A stretch of 64,000 nucleotides of DNA, taken from NCBI GenBank assembly GCA_905221605.1, contig CAJNDS010000002.1, positions 1,059,881 through 1,123,880 on the forward strand, read 5' to 3'. Below the pieces are notes generated by a model, which was given only the letters and a program-made list of their open reading frames with translations, was not told the DNA's origin and made no database searches. Origin of the DNA: Symbiodinium natans. Taxonomy: Eukaryota; Sar; Dinophyceae; Suessiales; Symbiodiniaceae. Both the position numbers and the translations under genes were made by a program. Positions 44,831 to 56,400 of this stretch are shown piece after piece. The first letter of the stretch is position 1; the number at the start of each line of letters is the position of its first letter.

Positions 44831-45289
44831 CTGTGGACCGAGCCAGGGTTTACGAGTTTGGAAGGTCTTAGGGATTTTAGGGGTTTTAGGCGTTTAGGGT
44901 TAGGGTTTTAGCGTTTAGGGTTTAGGGTTTGGGGTTTGGGGTTTGGGGTTTCGGGTTTAGGGTTCAGGCAGGGTTTAAGGTTCGGGGTTTAGAGGGATAG
45001 AGGGCTTTGGGGGAGATCCACTTGGGGTTTAGGGTTTAGAGGTAGACCCACAAAGAGTGGGGAAATAAAACAAGCACAGACACTCAATCAGGATTCGGGG
45101 GACGCATCAAGTTCAAGTTCATACGCTCAAAGCCCTAGACCTCAAGCAAAATCTCTACTTGAGACCATTTTCTTGGTAGCCCAGTAACCATGTAATGATC
45201 AGGGTACCTTTCTTTGGTTGGTGACTTTACAAGAGAACCTTGAAACAAAAACAAAGGGGTAAAGGGTACCACACTGGGCTACCCTAACC

Positions 45290-45690
45290 CTAAACCCCAT
45301 AAACCCTATAAACCCTATAAACCCTATAAACCCTATAAACCCTATAAACCCTACAAACCCTACATACCCTATAACCCCGATAAACCCCATAAATTAAACC
45401 CTATAAATCCTATAAACCCTACAAACCCCAAAAACCATACAAGCCCTATAAACCCTGAACCCTAAAATTCCTAAAACCTAGACCTGGAACCCTAATCCCT
45501 AGAAACCCTAAACCCTAAGCCCTAAACCCTGTAAGCCTTCAACCCTAAACCCTGTAAACCCTGTAAACCCTATAAACCCTATAAACCCTCTAAACCCTCT
45601 AAACCCTCTAAAACTATAAACCCTATAAACCCTATAAACCCTCTAAACCCTACAAACCCTACAAACCCTACAAACCCTAAACCCTAAACC
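45290..45690 (-). repeat. CCCTATAAA 9-mer array
   Basis: About 400 bp of 9-mers with CCCTGTAAA, CCCTCTAAA and CCCTACAAA variants. One-letter substitutions occur in runs, suggesting local spread of variants. Confidence 0.95.
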
Positions 45691-45724
45691 CCCCCAAGCT
45701 TGCTGACCACGGAAAGCTCAGCGC

Positions 45725-45789
45725 CTCTGCGTCGGACCCCTCCTCGACCGTCTCTAGGGCTTCGAGATTCGAACCCACTCTCCTCAGCA
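45725..45789 (-). CDS. 3' half of the split exon
   Basis: Contains the second copy of the 35-bp duplication and then ETVEEGSDAE, ending at a GC donor in phase 0. That matches the phase-0 acceptor of the 44.8-kb exon. The restored reading is highly acidic. Confidence 0.45.
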
Positions 45790-45932
45790 CACTTTAGGGT
45801 TCTTCAGGGAGGGGGGTTTAGGGTTTAGGGTTTAGGGTTTAGGGTTTAGGGTTTAGGGCTTGGGGTTTAGGGTTTAGGGTTTAGGGTTTATAGGGTTTAG
45901 GGCTTCGAGATTCGAACCCACTCTCCTCAGCA
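45755..45932 (-). other. 35-bp direct duplication flanking a telomeric array
   Basis: Identical 35-bp copies at 45,755-45,789 and 45,898-45,932, 143 bp apart, enclose TTTAGGG repeats. The duplicated sequence is coding-like on the minus strand. An AG|GA pair at equivalent positions could splice out one copy and the array. Confidence 0.6.
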
Positions 45933-45933
45933 T
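45898..45933 (-). CDS. 5' half of an exon split by a telomeric array
   Basis: After a CTGCAG acceptor the sequence reads MLRRVGSNLEAL and then runs into telomeric repeats. The 35 bp at 45,898-45,932 recur at 45,755-45,789, where the same reading continues into ETVEEGSDAEALS. The two copies look like one ancestral exon interrupted by an array. Likely N-terminal, acidic, extracellular stretch of the channel. Confidence 0.45.
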
Positions 45934-46013
45934 CTGCAGGAAGTTTCGGGTTTCGGGTTTAGGGTTACGGGTGTAGGGTCTAGGGTGCGGGGAGTTTCGT
46001 AGGTTTAGGGTTT

Positions 46014-46150
46014 ATAGGGCTTATAGGGCTTATAGGGCTTATAGGGCTTATAGGGTTTAAAGGGTTTATAGGGTTTATAGGGTTTATAGGGTTTATAGGG
46101 TTTATAGGGTTTATAGGGTTTATAGGGTTTATAGGGTTTAGGGTTTAGGG
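46014..46150 (+). repeat. TTTATAGGG 9-mer array, inverted partner
   Basis: About fourteen units, opposite in orientation to the arrays at 45.3-45.7 and 46.46-46.8 kb. Confidence 0.93.
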
Positions 46151-46257
46151 TCTATTCCTGGTCTTCCGCTCGGGCAAGGCTGGAACCGGACCCTCTCTCG
46201 GGTTGCGCCTCACAGGCTGCGGCTCCGAATCGCGGAGAGCTCTTAGACTCTTGGATG

Positions 46258-46360
46258 GGGTTTAGGGTTTAGGGTTTAGGGTTTAGGGTTTAGGGTTTAG
46301 GGTTTAGGGTTTAGGGTTTAGGGTTTAGGGTTTAGGGTTTAGGGTTTAGGGTTTAGGGTT
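46258..46360 (+). repeat. TTTAGGG array
   Basis: About fourteen perfect units. Confidence 0.95.
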
Positions 46361-46464
46361 GAATATTTAACCAACTCTCCTGCAGTCAACCATGCCTCAC
46401 TTGGCCCGCGGAATGTGGCCGGGCTCTTTATCTACGCCGCTGCCCTCCGCATCGTCCATCCCCT

Positions 46465-46795
46465 AAACCCTAAACCCTACACACCCTGTAAACCCTATAC
46501 CCTATAAACCCTGTAAACCCTATAAACCCTATAAACCCTTCAAACCTTGTAAACCCTATAAACCCTATAAACCCTGTAAACCCTATAAACCCTATAAACC
46601 CTATAAACCTTGTAAACCCTATGAACCCTATAAACCCATTTAAACCCTCTAAACCCTGTAAACCCTATAAACCCTATAAACCCGATAAACCCGATAAACC
46701 TGATAAACCCGATAAACCCTATAAACCCTATAAACCCTCTAAACCCTATAAACCCTATAAACCCTGTAAACCCTGTAAACCCTACACCCTAAACC
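46465..46795 (-). repeat. CCCTATAAA/CCCTGTAAA array
   Basis: About 330 bp of 9-mers with CCCGATAAA variants; translates into a meaningless Lys-Pro-rich open frame. Confidence 0.95.
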
Positions 46796-46893
46796 CCAGC
46801 CGGCTTTGCTCCGGCCAAAGGGCCTCGTCTTCTCCCTTGCAACGATCCGATGCGGTTGCTCCTTCTTCAGGACGGTCGCATTCTTTATTGGAA

Positions 46894-46987
46894 CCCCTAA
46901 ACCCTAAACCCTAAACCCTAAACCCTAAACCCTAAACCCTAAACCCTAAACCCTAAACCCTAAACCCTAAACCCTAAACCCTAAACC
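46894..46987 (-). repeat. CCCTAAA array
   Basis: About thirteen units beside the 47.0-kb candidate exon. Confidence 0.95.
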
Positions 46988-47013
46988 GGCTGTTGATGCG
47001 ACCAAGGGTTGAC

Positions 47014-47074
47014 CAGGGCGGTGGGAAGAGCTGCATCTCGGGCAACACAAGCATGCGGAGGATTCCGAATATAT
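47014..47074 (-). CDS. Candidate 5' exon
   Basis: The acceptor is built directly on the end of a telomeric C-strand array (CCCTAAACCCCAG). The exon reads IFGILRMLVLPEMQLFPPP and ends at a GTCAAC donor. Its phase fits the preceding candidate exon. Hydrophobic then proline-rich; function unknown. Confidence 0.4.
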
Positions 47075-47841
47075 CTGGGGTTTAGGGTTTAGGGTTTAGG
47101 GTTCATTTGCGGTTCAGGGTTTAAGGGATATAAGGAGGGCTCGGGGGAGGGGAGGAGGGGGTTGGACCACAAACGCCCAACTCTGGCAGCTGGGCGTCAC
47201 CACCGAGGTCTGGAGAAGGTATGCGGAGCCTCCTGCGAGGCGTAAGGGTTTAGAGTTTAGGGCCAGTGAGGCCCGGGTTTACGGGTTTCGGGATTATACT
47301 CGGTTGGCCTTGGAAGCCCGCTGGGGGGGTGGTATATGGGAGCCCTTATAAGCCCAAAAAAGGAAAGTTATCCAAATATCCCAGCAAGGCCAACCGAGAG
47401 TAGGTTTTGGGCCTGGGGCTAGGGCTTTTGGGGTTTCCAGGGTTTATGGTAACCCTAAACACCAAACCCTGAAGCCTAAACCCTAAACCCTAAACCCTAA
47501 ACCCTAAACCCTAAACCCCGGGCTTCAGGGCTTCAGGGCTTTGAGGGTTTACAGGGTTTCTGGCTTGCAGGCTTATCGGGCTCGTTCAGCTCCGGCTTCG
47601 GGGCTTATAGGGTTTAGGCTTTGTACATTTTAGGTTAGTTTAGAGTTTAGAGTTTAGAGTTTAGAGTTTAGGGTTTAGGGTTTAGGGTTTAGGGTTTAGG
47701 GTTTAGGCTTAGGGTTTAGGGTTTAGGGTTTAAGGTTTAGGGTTTAGGGTTCCCCCTTATACTAGCAGTCCTTAATCGGGATGACAGTACCCCCTATTTT
47801 TCGTCCCTGTTAAGGACTGCTAGCATAAAAGAGAACATTCC

Positions 47842-47847
47842 AGGGTT

Positions 47848-47886
<39 letters not shown>
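47842..47886. repeat. GA microsatellite
   Basis: About 20 ga dinucleotides. Confidence 0.97.
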
Positions 47887-47889
<3 letters not shown>

Positions 47890-47954
47890 AGGGCTTAAGG
47901 GTAGGCCCAGGGCCCAGGGTTCATAAGGTCTGCAAGGATTAGGTTTCCAAGTCG

Positions 47955-48030
47955 GGGGTTTAGGGTTTAGGGTTTAGGGTTTAGGGTTTAGGGTTTAGGG
48001 TTTAGGGTTTAGGGTTTAGGGTTTAGGGTT
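47955..48030 (+). repeat. TTTAGGG array
   Basis: Eleven units, followed by a short cttcaggg repeat. Confidence 0.95.
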
Positions 48031-48295
48031 TAGGGTTTCAGGGCTTCAGGGCTTCAGGGCTCTGGGCTTGAGGGCATTGTTGGGGCCAAGCGCCAGTCCT
48101 CAACCCTAAGCCCTCAACCCTAAACCCTACACCCTGTGTTCGGCTGGGCTTAAGAAGCCGTGAGTTGTAAGCACCCTTTTGGGGATGCTTCTTCTCCGGC
48201 AAATCCAGTACATCATTCGAAGTTCCAGCCACAATTTTCAAAAACAAACACATAATAAATTACTTTACTTCGAACATCCCCACCCTCTCTTGGTG

Positions 48296-48545
48296 GAGAT
48301 ACTCTGGGGTTGGGCACTCCAGGGAGACTCTGGGGCTGGGCACGGGGGTTGGGCACTCCAGGGAGTCTGGGGTCACTCCAGGGAGACTCTGGGGCTGGGC
48401 ACTCGGGGACACTCTGGCGTGGGCACTCCAGGGAGCCTCTGCGGTTGGGCACTCCGGAGACACTTTGGGGACTCCAGGAGACTCTGGGGTTGGGCACTCC
48501 AAGAACACTCCCATGAGTTGGGCACTCCAGTGATGAGCGAGGAGT
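48296..48545. repeat. GC-rich minisatellite
   Basis: Roughly 30-bp unit around ctctggggctgggcactcca, about eight diverged copies; the long minus frame across it is repeat-derived. Confidence 0.85.
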
Positions 48546-48654
48546 AGACTGGGCGAGGAGAAGAGCTCCGGGTGAGGAGAAGTGTTCCGGGGAGGAGAAG
48601 AGTTGAGTTTAAATTCTGACAACCCAACACCGAGGGTGGGGAATAAATATACAC

Positions 48655-48712
48655 GTACATACATACATACATACATGCATACATACATACATGCATACAT
48701 ACATACATACAC
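48655..48712. repeat. CATA microsatellite
   Basis: catacatacatg units. Confidence 0.95.
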
Positions 48713-49085
48713 TGTCCTTCTGAGTATGAGAGGAAGAATGCCTTGTTGTGGGGGTGGGGTTCTTGAGCAAATAGTAGATTGTGCGGCTTAGGGGTTCGGA
48801 TGCCTGACTTGCAACCCCAAACTAGGGTTTAGGGTTTAGAGTTTAGGGTTTAGGGTTTAGGTATGAAGTGTTCGAGATGTTTGTACAATGCGGTTTAGGG
48901 TTTGTTTTCTTAGTAGCCCAGCAACCATATTAGAATAAGGGCACCCTGTTTTTGGTTGGTTAGTATATATGAGGGAAACCAGAACCCAAAAAAGGCCAAA
49001 GGCTACCACTGTGCCACTGGGCTACCAAGTTTTAGTGGCTGAGGGGTCAGGGCGCGGACTTATAAACCTGACAAGCCCCCCCCCC

Positions 49086-49116
<31 letters not shown>

Positions 49117-49224
49117 GCCTCAAGCCCAAACCCTAAACCCCAAATCTTACAACCCAAACTCAAAATGCACCAAACAAGCCCTATGGGACCCTAAATCCGG
49201 GGAAACCCCAACCCTAAAACCAGC

Positions 49225-49283
49225 CTTCGTCCAAGAACGCCGGTAGCGGCGAGGCGCATGCTGCTATCAGCCCAACAGTGAGC
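49225..49283 (-). CDS. Candidate 5' exon, hydrophobic
   Basis: CCCAG acceptor and GC donor bound LTVGLIAACASPLPAFLDE, in the phase left by the 50.3-kb candidate. No family match recognised. The GTGAGC here on the plus strand is an alternative donor-like site. Confidence 0.3.
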
Positions 49284-49536
49284 CTGGGTTGCGGGCTTTC
49301 AGGGCTTGGTTGCGTTTTCAGGAAGTTACATCTAAGGGTAGCTACATGGTCCCTGAATCTGGGTCCCTTCAAGGGGACCCCTTACAAACCCCTTAGAAAC
49401 CCTATACACCGAAGGGCCCATACTTCAGAACCCTGTAAAGGAGGTTGGGGACCAAGAAAAAGAGTTCAGGGTTTAGGGTTTAGGGTTTCATGTTAAGTTA
49501 AGGGCCCATAAACTATTGGAATACTAGACGGAATAC

Positions 49537-49665
49537 TAGACCCAAGAGGGACCTACATGAACAAAAGGCTGCCCTTCTTGGTTTAGAGGGTTTAGGGTTT
49601 AGGGTTTAGGGTTATAAGGGAACCTGGACCCTAAAACAAAAAGGAATAGGGGCCCACTCTGAATC
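49537..49665. mobile_element. Family B copy with telomeric insert
   Basis: A run of three to four TTTAGGG units at about 49,588-49,611 sits where other copies read ggtttagaggggacttataag. Confidence 0.85.
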
Positions 49666-50330
49666 CTATAACCTGCTTGCAGGCCGAAATCTAAAACTCT
49701 AAACCCAAACCCTAGACCCTAAACACTAAACGCTAACCCTAAACACTAAACCCTAAACCCTAGACCCTAGACCCTAAACCTCGAAACCTTGAAACCTAAA
49801 CAGCTCTACCTAGAACTGAAGCCTTCGCAAGTAAGAGTTCAAGGATGATACATCGTGATTCAAGGCTTTCGGGTTTAGGGAACGGTGCATGTACATGGTT
49901 TAGGGTTAAGGGTTTAGGGATGAGGGTTTATTTAGACTTTAGGGTTGAGGGTTTAGGGTTACATATTTCCGTAAATAGGGGTACTTTTTTGTTTTTTTTT
50001 TTTGGGGGGGGGGGGTCCCTTTAGGGGCATTAGGGGTGCCCCTATTTTGGGAAATGCCAATGTGTACGTACGTGCTACCTAGAACGCTTTGGGAATATAG
50101 GCACTTCTCAAAACATGGCCCCCCCCACCCCAAAATAAACAAAAAGTACTCTTAATCCTAAAAGAACCCACAAAAAAAACTATTTTGAGAAATCCTCATC
50201 CCCAAACCCCCATGTTTGTTGAATATTGCAAGCTCCTGGAGGCTTGGGGTTTAGGGCTAAGGGTATCGGGTTTGGGGTTTTGAGGTTTAGGGTTCAGGAA
50301 CCCAACACAAACCCAAACCTCCCCCCGAGC

Positions 50331-50378
50331 TTCCAAGCAGCTTGAGAAGTGTGAGCATCTTCGGCAGAATGTGCTGGT
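50331..50378 (-). CDS. Candidate 5' exon
   Basis: TTTTCAG acceptor, GC donor. In the frame that continues the previous candidate exon it reads PAHSAEDAHTSQAAW. Another open frame reads QHILPKMLTLLKLLGSS, so the frame is not certain. Confidence 0.3.
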
Positions 50379-52466
50379 CTGAAAATGTAGGACCTTGGGC
50401 CGGCGTAGGGATTGGGATTGAGGTGTAATGTTGCGCTGACTTTAATATATGCATCCTCTATGATCACAAGTTTCTCAAAATTTGTTCTGCGAATCGAGTT
50501 TGTTGGAGGTACCCGTCATTATCACAAGTTTTTTCCGGACGGTTGTTTTACTTTAAGGGTTTGTGTTTAGGGTTAAGGGCTTATGCAGTAAGGCTTGAGG
50601 CCCTGAGGCTCTTTTGGGCTCCAGGAATCTTAAAGAGCCAGTGCCCGGAGAATCCAGAAAGCTAAGCCCGGCCAGCTCCAGGTAAAGCCTTATGAAATTT
50701 CATTACGAAACGAGGCGCCAAACAAATTTTGTGATAGGTAGCCCACAGGCCGGCCGGACTGCCTTTAGTAAGTTTGTCTGGTCACCCTCTATCATACACA
50801 TTTTTTCCGGATGATTTGTTTAAAGGGTTTGTGTTCAAGGCTAAGAGGCTTAGGCGTAAGGCTTGAGGCCCGGAGGCCCTTGGGCTCCAGGAATCTTCAA
50901 GGCTGGAAAGCTTCAGGCCTTCAGGTCCTAAATGAGGGCGGTTCCCCCCCTCCCCCCCCCCCAATTTGTTTGGGGGGTCGCCGCGCCACGCGTTTACAGA
51001 GGGCCCAAATTTGTTGCGGGGGGGGGGGGGGGGGGGGGGGGGTCTGTTTATTAAACCTAGGCTGCCCAGTAACCTAGGCTGAAAAAGGGTGCCCTTTTTT
51101 GCTTAAAGGGGTTCATAAGGGAACCTAAACCCCCCAAAAAGGGAATAAGGGTACTACTGGGCATCCTAGAAACACAGTGCAACATTAGAGGGTTTGCAGA
51201 GTATGTTCTTCACGGTTTGGTCCAGAGGCCCTGCCGGGTGAAGGCCCAGATCGATTAGACCCAGAAGCCAAAACCCTAAACCCCCTGAACCCTAGGGCCC
51301 TAAAGCCACATCGGGAAGCAGGAAATCATCAAATCCAGACCCCTGAGTAAGACCTAAACCCTAAACCCGAAAACATGAACCCTACACAAGATGTCCAAGC
51401 TGCGTGGAAATCAAATCGGAGGGCAATGGGTCTACTGCACTACCGAATGACTGACAGGGCCAAAGTTGGCTGAAAGGACGCGTGCGCGCGCATTGCAAGC
51501 CGTGGGGCTTGGGGTTTAGGGCCTAGGGTGTAGGCCCTGTAGGGCTGGGGGTTGACGTTTCAGGCTTCGGGTTTGGGGTTTAGGGTTTCAGGTTTAGGTA
51601 TGGCAAGATAGCAATCCAGGCCGTATCTCGAACCTCTAAGCCGGGCACCACAACACACGGCTAAGCCTAGAACCCCTTAACCCTTATGACCCTAACCCAT
51701 ACGACCCTAGACCCTAACCTTATAAACCCTGAACCCTGAACCCTGAACCCTAAACCCTAAACCCTAAACCCCTCAGCGCCTTTATAGACCTCAACACCCT
51801 GACTCGCCTACAAAAACCCTGTTCGGGTCGGAGGTCGCACCCAACCTTCCTAATCCCTAGTCTGTGAACCTAAACCCTAATGTAGGGTTTAGGGTTTAGG
51901 GCTTAGGGTCATAAGGGTTTGGGGTCATAAGGGTTTAGGGTCCCTAGTCTGTAAACCTAAGCCCTAGAGGGATTAGGGTTTCGGGTGTAGGGTCACAAGG
52001 GGTTTAGGGTCATCAGGGTTTAGTCCCAAAAATCTGAAATTACTCGGCTCTAGACGGGGCGTAATTAGTTGTGTCCTCGTGGATTCGAATAACCTAATGT
52101 TGTGTCCCTTGATGTACCGAGTTTGGCTAAGCGACGCGAAAAAATCTTGGCTTCTATGAGAAGCAAAGCCCTGACACCCTACCTAAGACCCCTTAGTACC
52201 CTCGATACCCTAAAACCCTCCTGAAACACGCTGACTCCCAAACCTTAAACCCAGTTGCAAGTAAGTTATTGACATTGGCCTTGCTGAGAGCCCAGAGAAG
52301 GGAGGCACGGGGCCGGAAAGCTCGGATACGACGCCCTGCAAAGCCTTCCGTTAAACCCCACTTCCTGAACCCTGAACCCTGAACCCTGAACCCCAAACTC
52401 CAAACCCCAAACCCAACCCCAAACCCCAAACCCTAAACCCTAAACCCCCCCATAAGCCCTAAAGAC

Positions 52467-52508
52467 CTGTCCGCCTCCAGGTCGAAGTTGCCAGGGGTGC
52501 CACGAGCA
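52467..52508 (-). CDS. Candidate 5' exon (extracellular N-terminus)
   Basis: Between CGCAG acceptor and a GTCTTT donor this 42-nt island reads ARGTPGNFDLEAD. Its phase fits the signal-peptide exon upstream. Hydrophilic, no domain recognised. Confidence 0.4.
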
Positions 52509-53227
52509 CTGCGAGGCAAGGGCAGACTTCAGGGTTTGGAGTTGTAGGGGTTTGGGGTTGAGGGTTTAGGGTGTAGGGTATAGGGTTTGGAGTTGTAGGC
52601 TTGAAGGGTTTAGGGTTTAGGGTTTTAGGGTTTAGGGTTGCAGGGTTATAGGGCCCAGGGGCTTAGGGCTTGGAGTTGTAGGGTTGAAGAGTTTAGGGGG
52701 TTTGGTAGGGTTTAGGACACTGAGGCTTCGGGTCAGGGTTTGGAGTTGTACGGTTGAAGGGTTTGGGGGTTAGGTAGGGTTTAGGACTCTAAGGCTTAGG
52801 GTCCAGGGCCTTCGCCCTTGTGGGTCTCCAGGGGAGTGGCTACTTTTAATGTGCACTTCGGGTGGCTCGTAAGGGACTATGAGGAAGATGATGCTGGTAA
52901 GGAATCGGGGGCGTGCAGACGAACTCACAGGGTTTGGGTTTGAGGACTTGAGGGGGAGGGGGGGGGTCAAGTTTGGAAGTTCATGAAGCAGCCACTGAAA
53001 CTTCCTAGCTTCCTGGATTCCTGTGGAATCCCCAAAACAGCCTCAGCAACCCAAAACCACAACCCAAACAGCGGCAAGTGCACTACCCTAGACCCTAAAA
53101 CCTAAACCCTAAACCCTAGACCCTAAACCCTAAACCCTAAACCCTGAGGGTCCCTGCATCCCACACCCTCAACTCCACATGGCCTTAACACCAACACTCT
53201 GAACAATCAAAGGTCCCAAACTCCAAG

Positions 53228-53343
53228 CCTAGACCCAAGAGTAAGCCAGGAACCAAAAAGGGTACCCTTTTGGGTATAAACGGGCTTGTAAACGGGAACG
53301 TAAAGCCTTAAACAAAGGGATAAGGGCCTCCTCTGGGTCCTAG
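53228..53343. mobile_element. Inverted-repeat element family B
   Basis: Begins agacccaagagtaagcc and ends gcctcctctgggtccta; the centre has aaaagggtacccttttggg. Other copies: 4671-4747, 6156-6268, 16641-16795, 23505-23600, 30522-30628, 35355-35428, 36935-37035, 39696-39806, 49537-49665, 51060-51172, 54480-54583. Non-coding. Confidence 0.85.
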
Positions 53344-53440
53344 AAACCGTAAAGGCCGCCACTGTGCTAAACCCTACACCCTATAAACCTTGAACCCTAA
53401 ACCCTAAACCCTAAACCCTAAACCCTAAACCCCTACCTAC

Positions 53441-53493
53441 CATGCAATCAGCCCAGTCACGACAGCCACGAGACTGAGACCCTTGCGAGGCAT
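53441..53493 (-). CDS. Candidate start exon with signal peptide
   Basis: ATG at 53,493 opens MPRKGLSLVAVVTGLIA, a basic start followed by a hydrophobic core as in a signal peptide or first membrane anchor. The donor GTAGGT follows at 53,440 and leaves two bases. With the next candidate exon this makes a Cys codon, giving LIAC-ARG, a plausible cleavage region. Telomeric C-strand lies upstream and G-strand downstream, as for exons of the channel gene. Membership in that gene is inferred from strand and order. It could be a separate gene. Confidence 0.5.
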
Positions 53494-56400
53494 CTGGCTT
53501 GGTCTCAACATTCTTTGAGATGCCTGGAGTGTAGGGTCTAGGGTTTAGGGTTTAGGGTTTAGGGTTTAGGGCTTAGGGTTTAGGGTTTAGGGTTTATTGG
53601 GCACCCCCAGCCCTAAAAACCTACAACCCAAAAACGAGAAGCCTTACCGGCCTAACCCTTTGCGAGCTAACCCTTTGTGAGCTTTGGGGATCAGGGTATA
53701 TGCCTTCAAAATTCACTTCAGAACGCAAGTGAGAAAACTTACAGCCCAAGTGGCGCTCCCATATGGATCCACTTATGACCCGAATTGAGGGCCCCTCTTA
53801 CTCTGCGTGAACTGCAGGGGAGGGCTACTGCAGCAAATGTTCGTTGAACATTGGGGTTGCAGTTTGGGCAGGACTTGCACAGTCGGCTCACTGCATTGTA
53901 GGGTGTGCAGTTTAGGGCTTTAGGGTTTCGGGCTTAGGAGTTTGGGGTTTAGGGCTTGGTGGTTGGGATTTTCTTGGCCCTAGACCCTAAACCCTAAACC
54001 CTAAACCCTAAAATTTAGGGGTTTCGGGCTGAGGAGTTGAGGGTCGATCTGGAATCTGGATGCAGCTGCGCCGCAGTCATAGAGCTCCTGCGATGAAGGT
54101 ACTTTTGGAGGCTCATGGTACTTCTTTAGGTTTTAGGGTTTAGGGTTTAAGGTTTAGGGTTTAGGGTTTAATAAGTACAGTTCAGGGTTCAGGATTCAGG
54201 GTTCAGGGTTCAGGGTTCAGGGTTCAGGGTTCAGGGTTCAGGGTTTAGGGTTTATAGTTGGCTAATAAGTACCATGATTCTCTAAGTAGGTACAGGTTCT
54301 GGGTTGAGGGAGACCGAGCTCAGGCCCCAAGCCTATCCTAGACTATTTGCTTAAGAGCCCCGCAAAAAAAAAAAAAACAAGATGAATCCCTCTAAACCCT
54401 AAACCCTAAACCCTTATAAGAAAGAAAGAATGATTGGTGTTTATTGGGTTGTTCTCAGCGAATGGTAGTAGACCGAAGCGCAACCTAGGAATGAAAGGGT
54501 GCACTTTGTTCAGCACATGGCCTTATTTGAGAACCTAAACCCCCAAAAAAGAGGGAATTAGGGCCTATTCAGGATCCTAGTATCGTTTGGAGAACTGCAC
54601 ACTTCTGGCCCTGGGCATATCTTTCAGGGTTTGGCTGTTTTTGTGTAGGATTGACGGTAGTACGCCCCAGGGTGCACCCGGTGTTCCCCGTTTCCGTGCT
54701 GACGTACCCGTGCACCGTCACCAGCAGAACGCTATTGCGCTCTGAGCACATGGGCAGTTCTCCTGTGTATGCTCTGTCTTGTGTTCCCCTAAACCGTAAA
54801 CCCTAAACCCCAAACCCTAAAGCCTAAACCCTAATCCTAAACCCTAATCCTGCTTGGCCCGGTCACGTGCCCAGGGTGATGTCTTGCCTAAAACAAGGTA
54901 AAAGCCCTGAATGTCCTTGAGATGTTCCCTTTTTCTAACAGGGATTCTAATAAGAGGGTACTAGAATCCCTACTACGGACTGCTAGCATAAGGGGGAACA
55001 TCCCAACGTATGCCCCTTTTGTGGTGGAGTTGAAACCGGAGTGCCGGGTGAAAGAAGCCCTGAGTTTCGGTTCAGAGTTTCGGGCTTCGGGTTTTGGGGT
55101 TAGGGCTTCGGTTTTAGGATTTAGGGTTTCGGGTTTAGGGTTTAGGGCTCCGGGTTTAGGGTTTATAGGGTTTGTTTATAGGTTTTAGGGAACCGTGCCG
55201 CTTTTCTAGTTGAGCTCACAAGTTCTCTCCTTTCACTGTTTCGCAGACTACTGGATTCAAGTTTAAAGGGCTTCCGTAAGGGCTTAGGAGCAATGGCCTT
55301 TTTAAGGGAGCGTCACCCCCACCGTAAACAAGGCGGATAGGAGCACGCCTGGAAATAACATTGAGGCCTTTATGTTAGGGGAAACGCCCGGGGCCTCCGA
55401 ATAAGAGCTGCCCTAAACCCTAAACCCCTAAACCCCTAAACCCCTAAACCCCTAAACCCCTAAACCCCTAAACCCTAAACCCTAAACCCTAAAGGAGGGA
55501 TTGGTGCAGGCTTGCCCTGCCAGCCCCTCCAAAAAACCCAGACACTTCGAACATGCCCAAACCGCCCCCTAAACAGTAGGGTTTAGGGTTTAGGGTTTCG
55601 GGTTTAGGGTTTAGGGTTTAGGGTTTAGGGTCAGTAAACCCTGAAGCCCTAAATGCCCTAAATACCCCAACCCGAACCCCGGAGTCACTGAAGGCCCTGA
55701 ACCCTAGCCCTAAACCCTAAACCCTAAACCCTAAAACCCTTAACCCTAAACCTTGGAACCACGAAGTCAGGAAGCCATTGCAACCCTACAGCCCAAATCC
55801 ACATCAAAACCCTCATTCCCCCGAAGAAACCAAGCCCTAACTCCCCCCCCCCAAAAAAAAATGTCACAACACGCGCACACACACACACACACACACTTTT
55901 GATACCGAACATTGTCGGAAGGGGCCGTGTGTCTGTCACATACTCCGTCAAGGAGATCAAAAAGTCAAAATGTTCATTGAATCTCTCAATAGGCTCGGTT
56001 TACTATTACGGTCTATATTGCAGTCCAAGGCACCGATCGACAAAGTCGCTTTTTATCAGGGGTGAAATTCGGGCTGACACAGCGACGATCATCATAGGAT
56101 GAAACCATGCACAGCGTACACGATGATGATGTCACAAGCAAATAAAGCAGGTACAGGGAACTGGCCAAGTTCCCCTTCCCATCCATGTCCACAGCTTCGA
56201 TGCGTGTGGTAAGGACATGGATGCCACACACCCCTGCTGCTCGTATTGGCTCTTTCCTATTGCTTACACCTACCCTCTGATACTCGGGTTGCCCACACAC
56301 ACACAGACACAGAGACACAGAACCCCCAAAGCCCCAAACCCCACGCCCCAAACCAAACCCCAGAGCTCCAAACCCTAAAAACCCTCAAGCCCCAAAAGCC

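Noticed and set aside
45755-45932. tRNA-like GGTTCGAATC motif in duplicate
   Set aside because: The sequence reads as coding (MLRRVGSNLEAL) and the duplication is explained by the array insertion; no cloverleaf seen.
46621-46914. Lys-Pro-rich 97-codon frame
   Set aside because: Translation of CCCTATAAA repeats.
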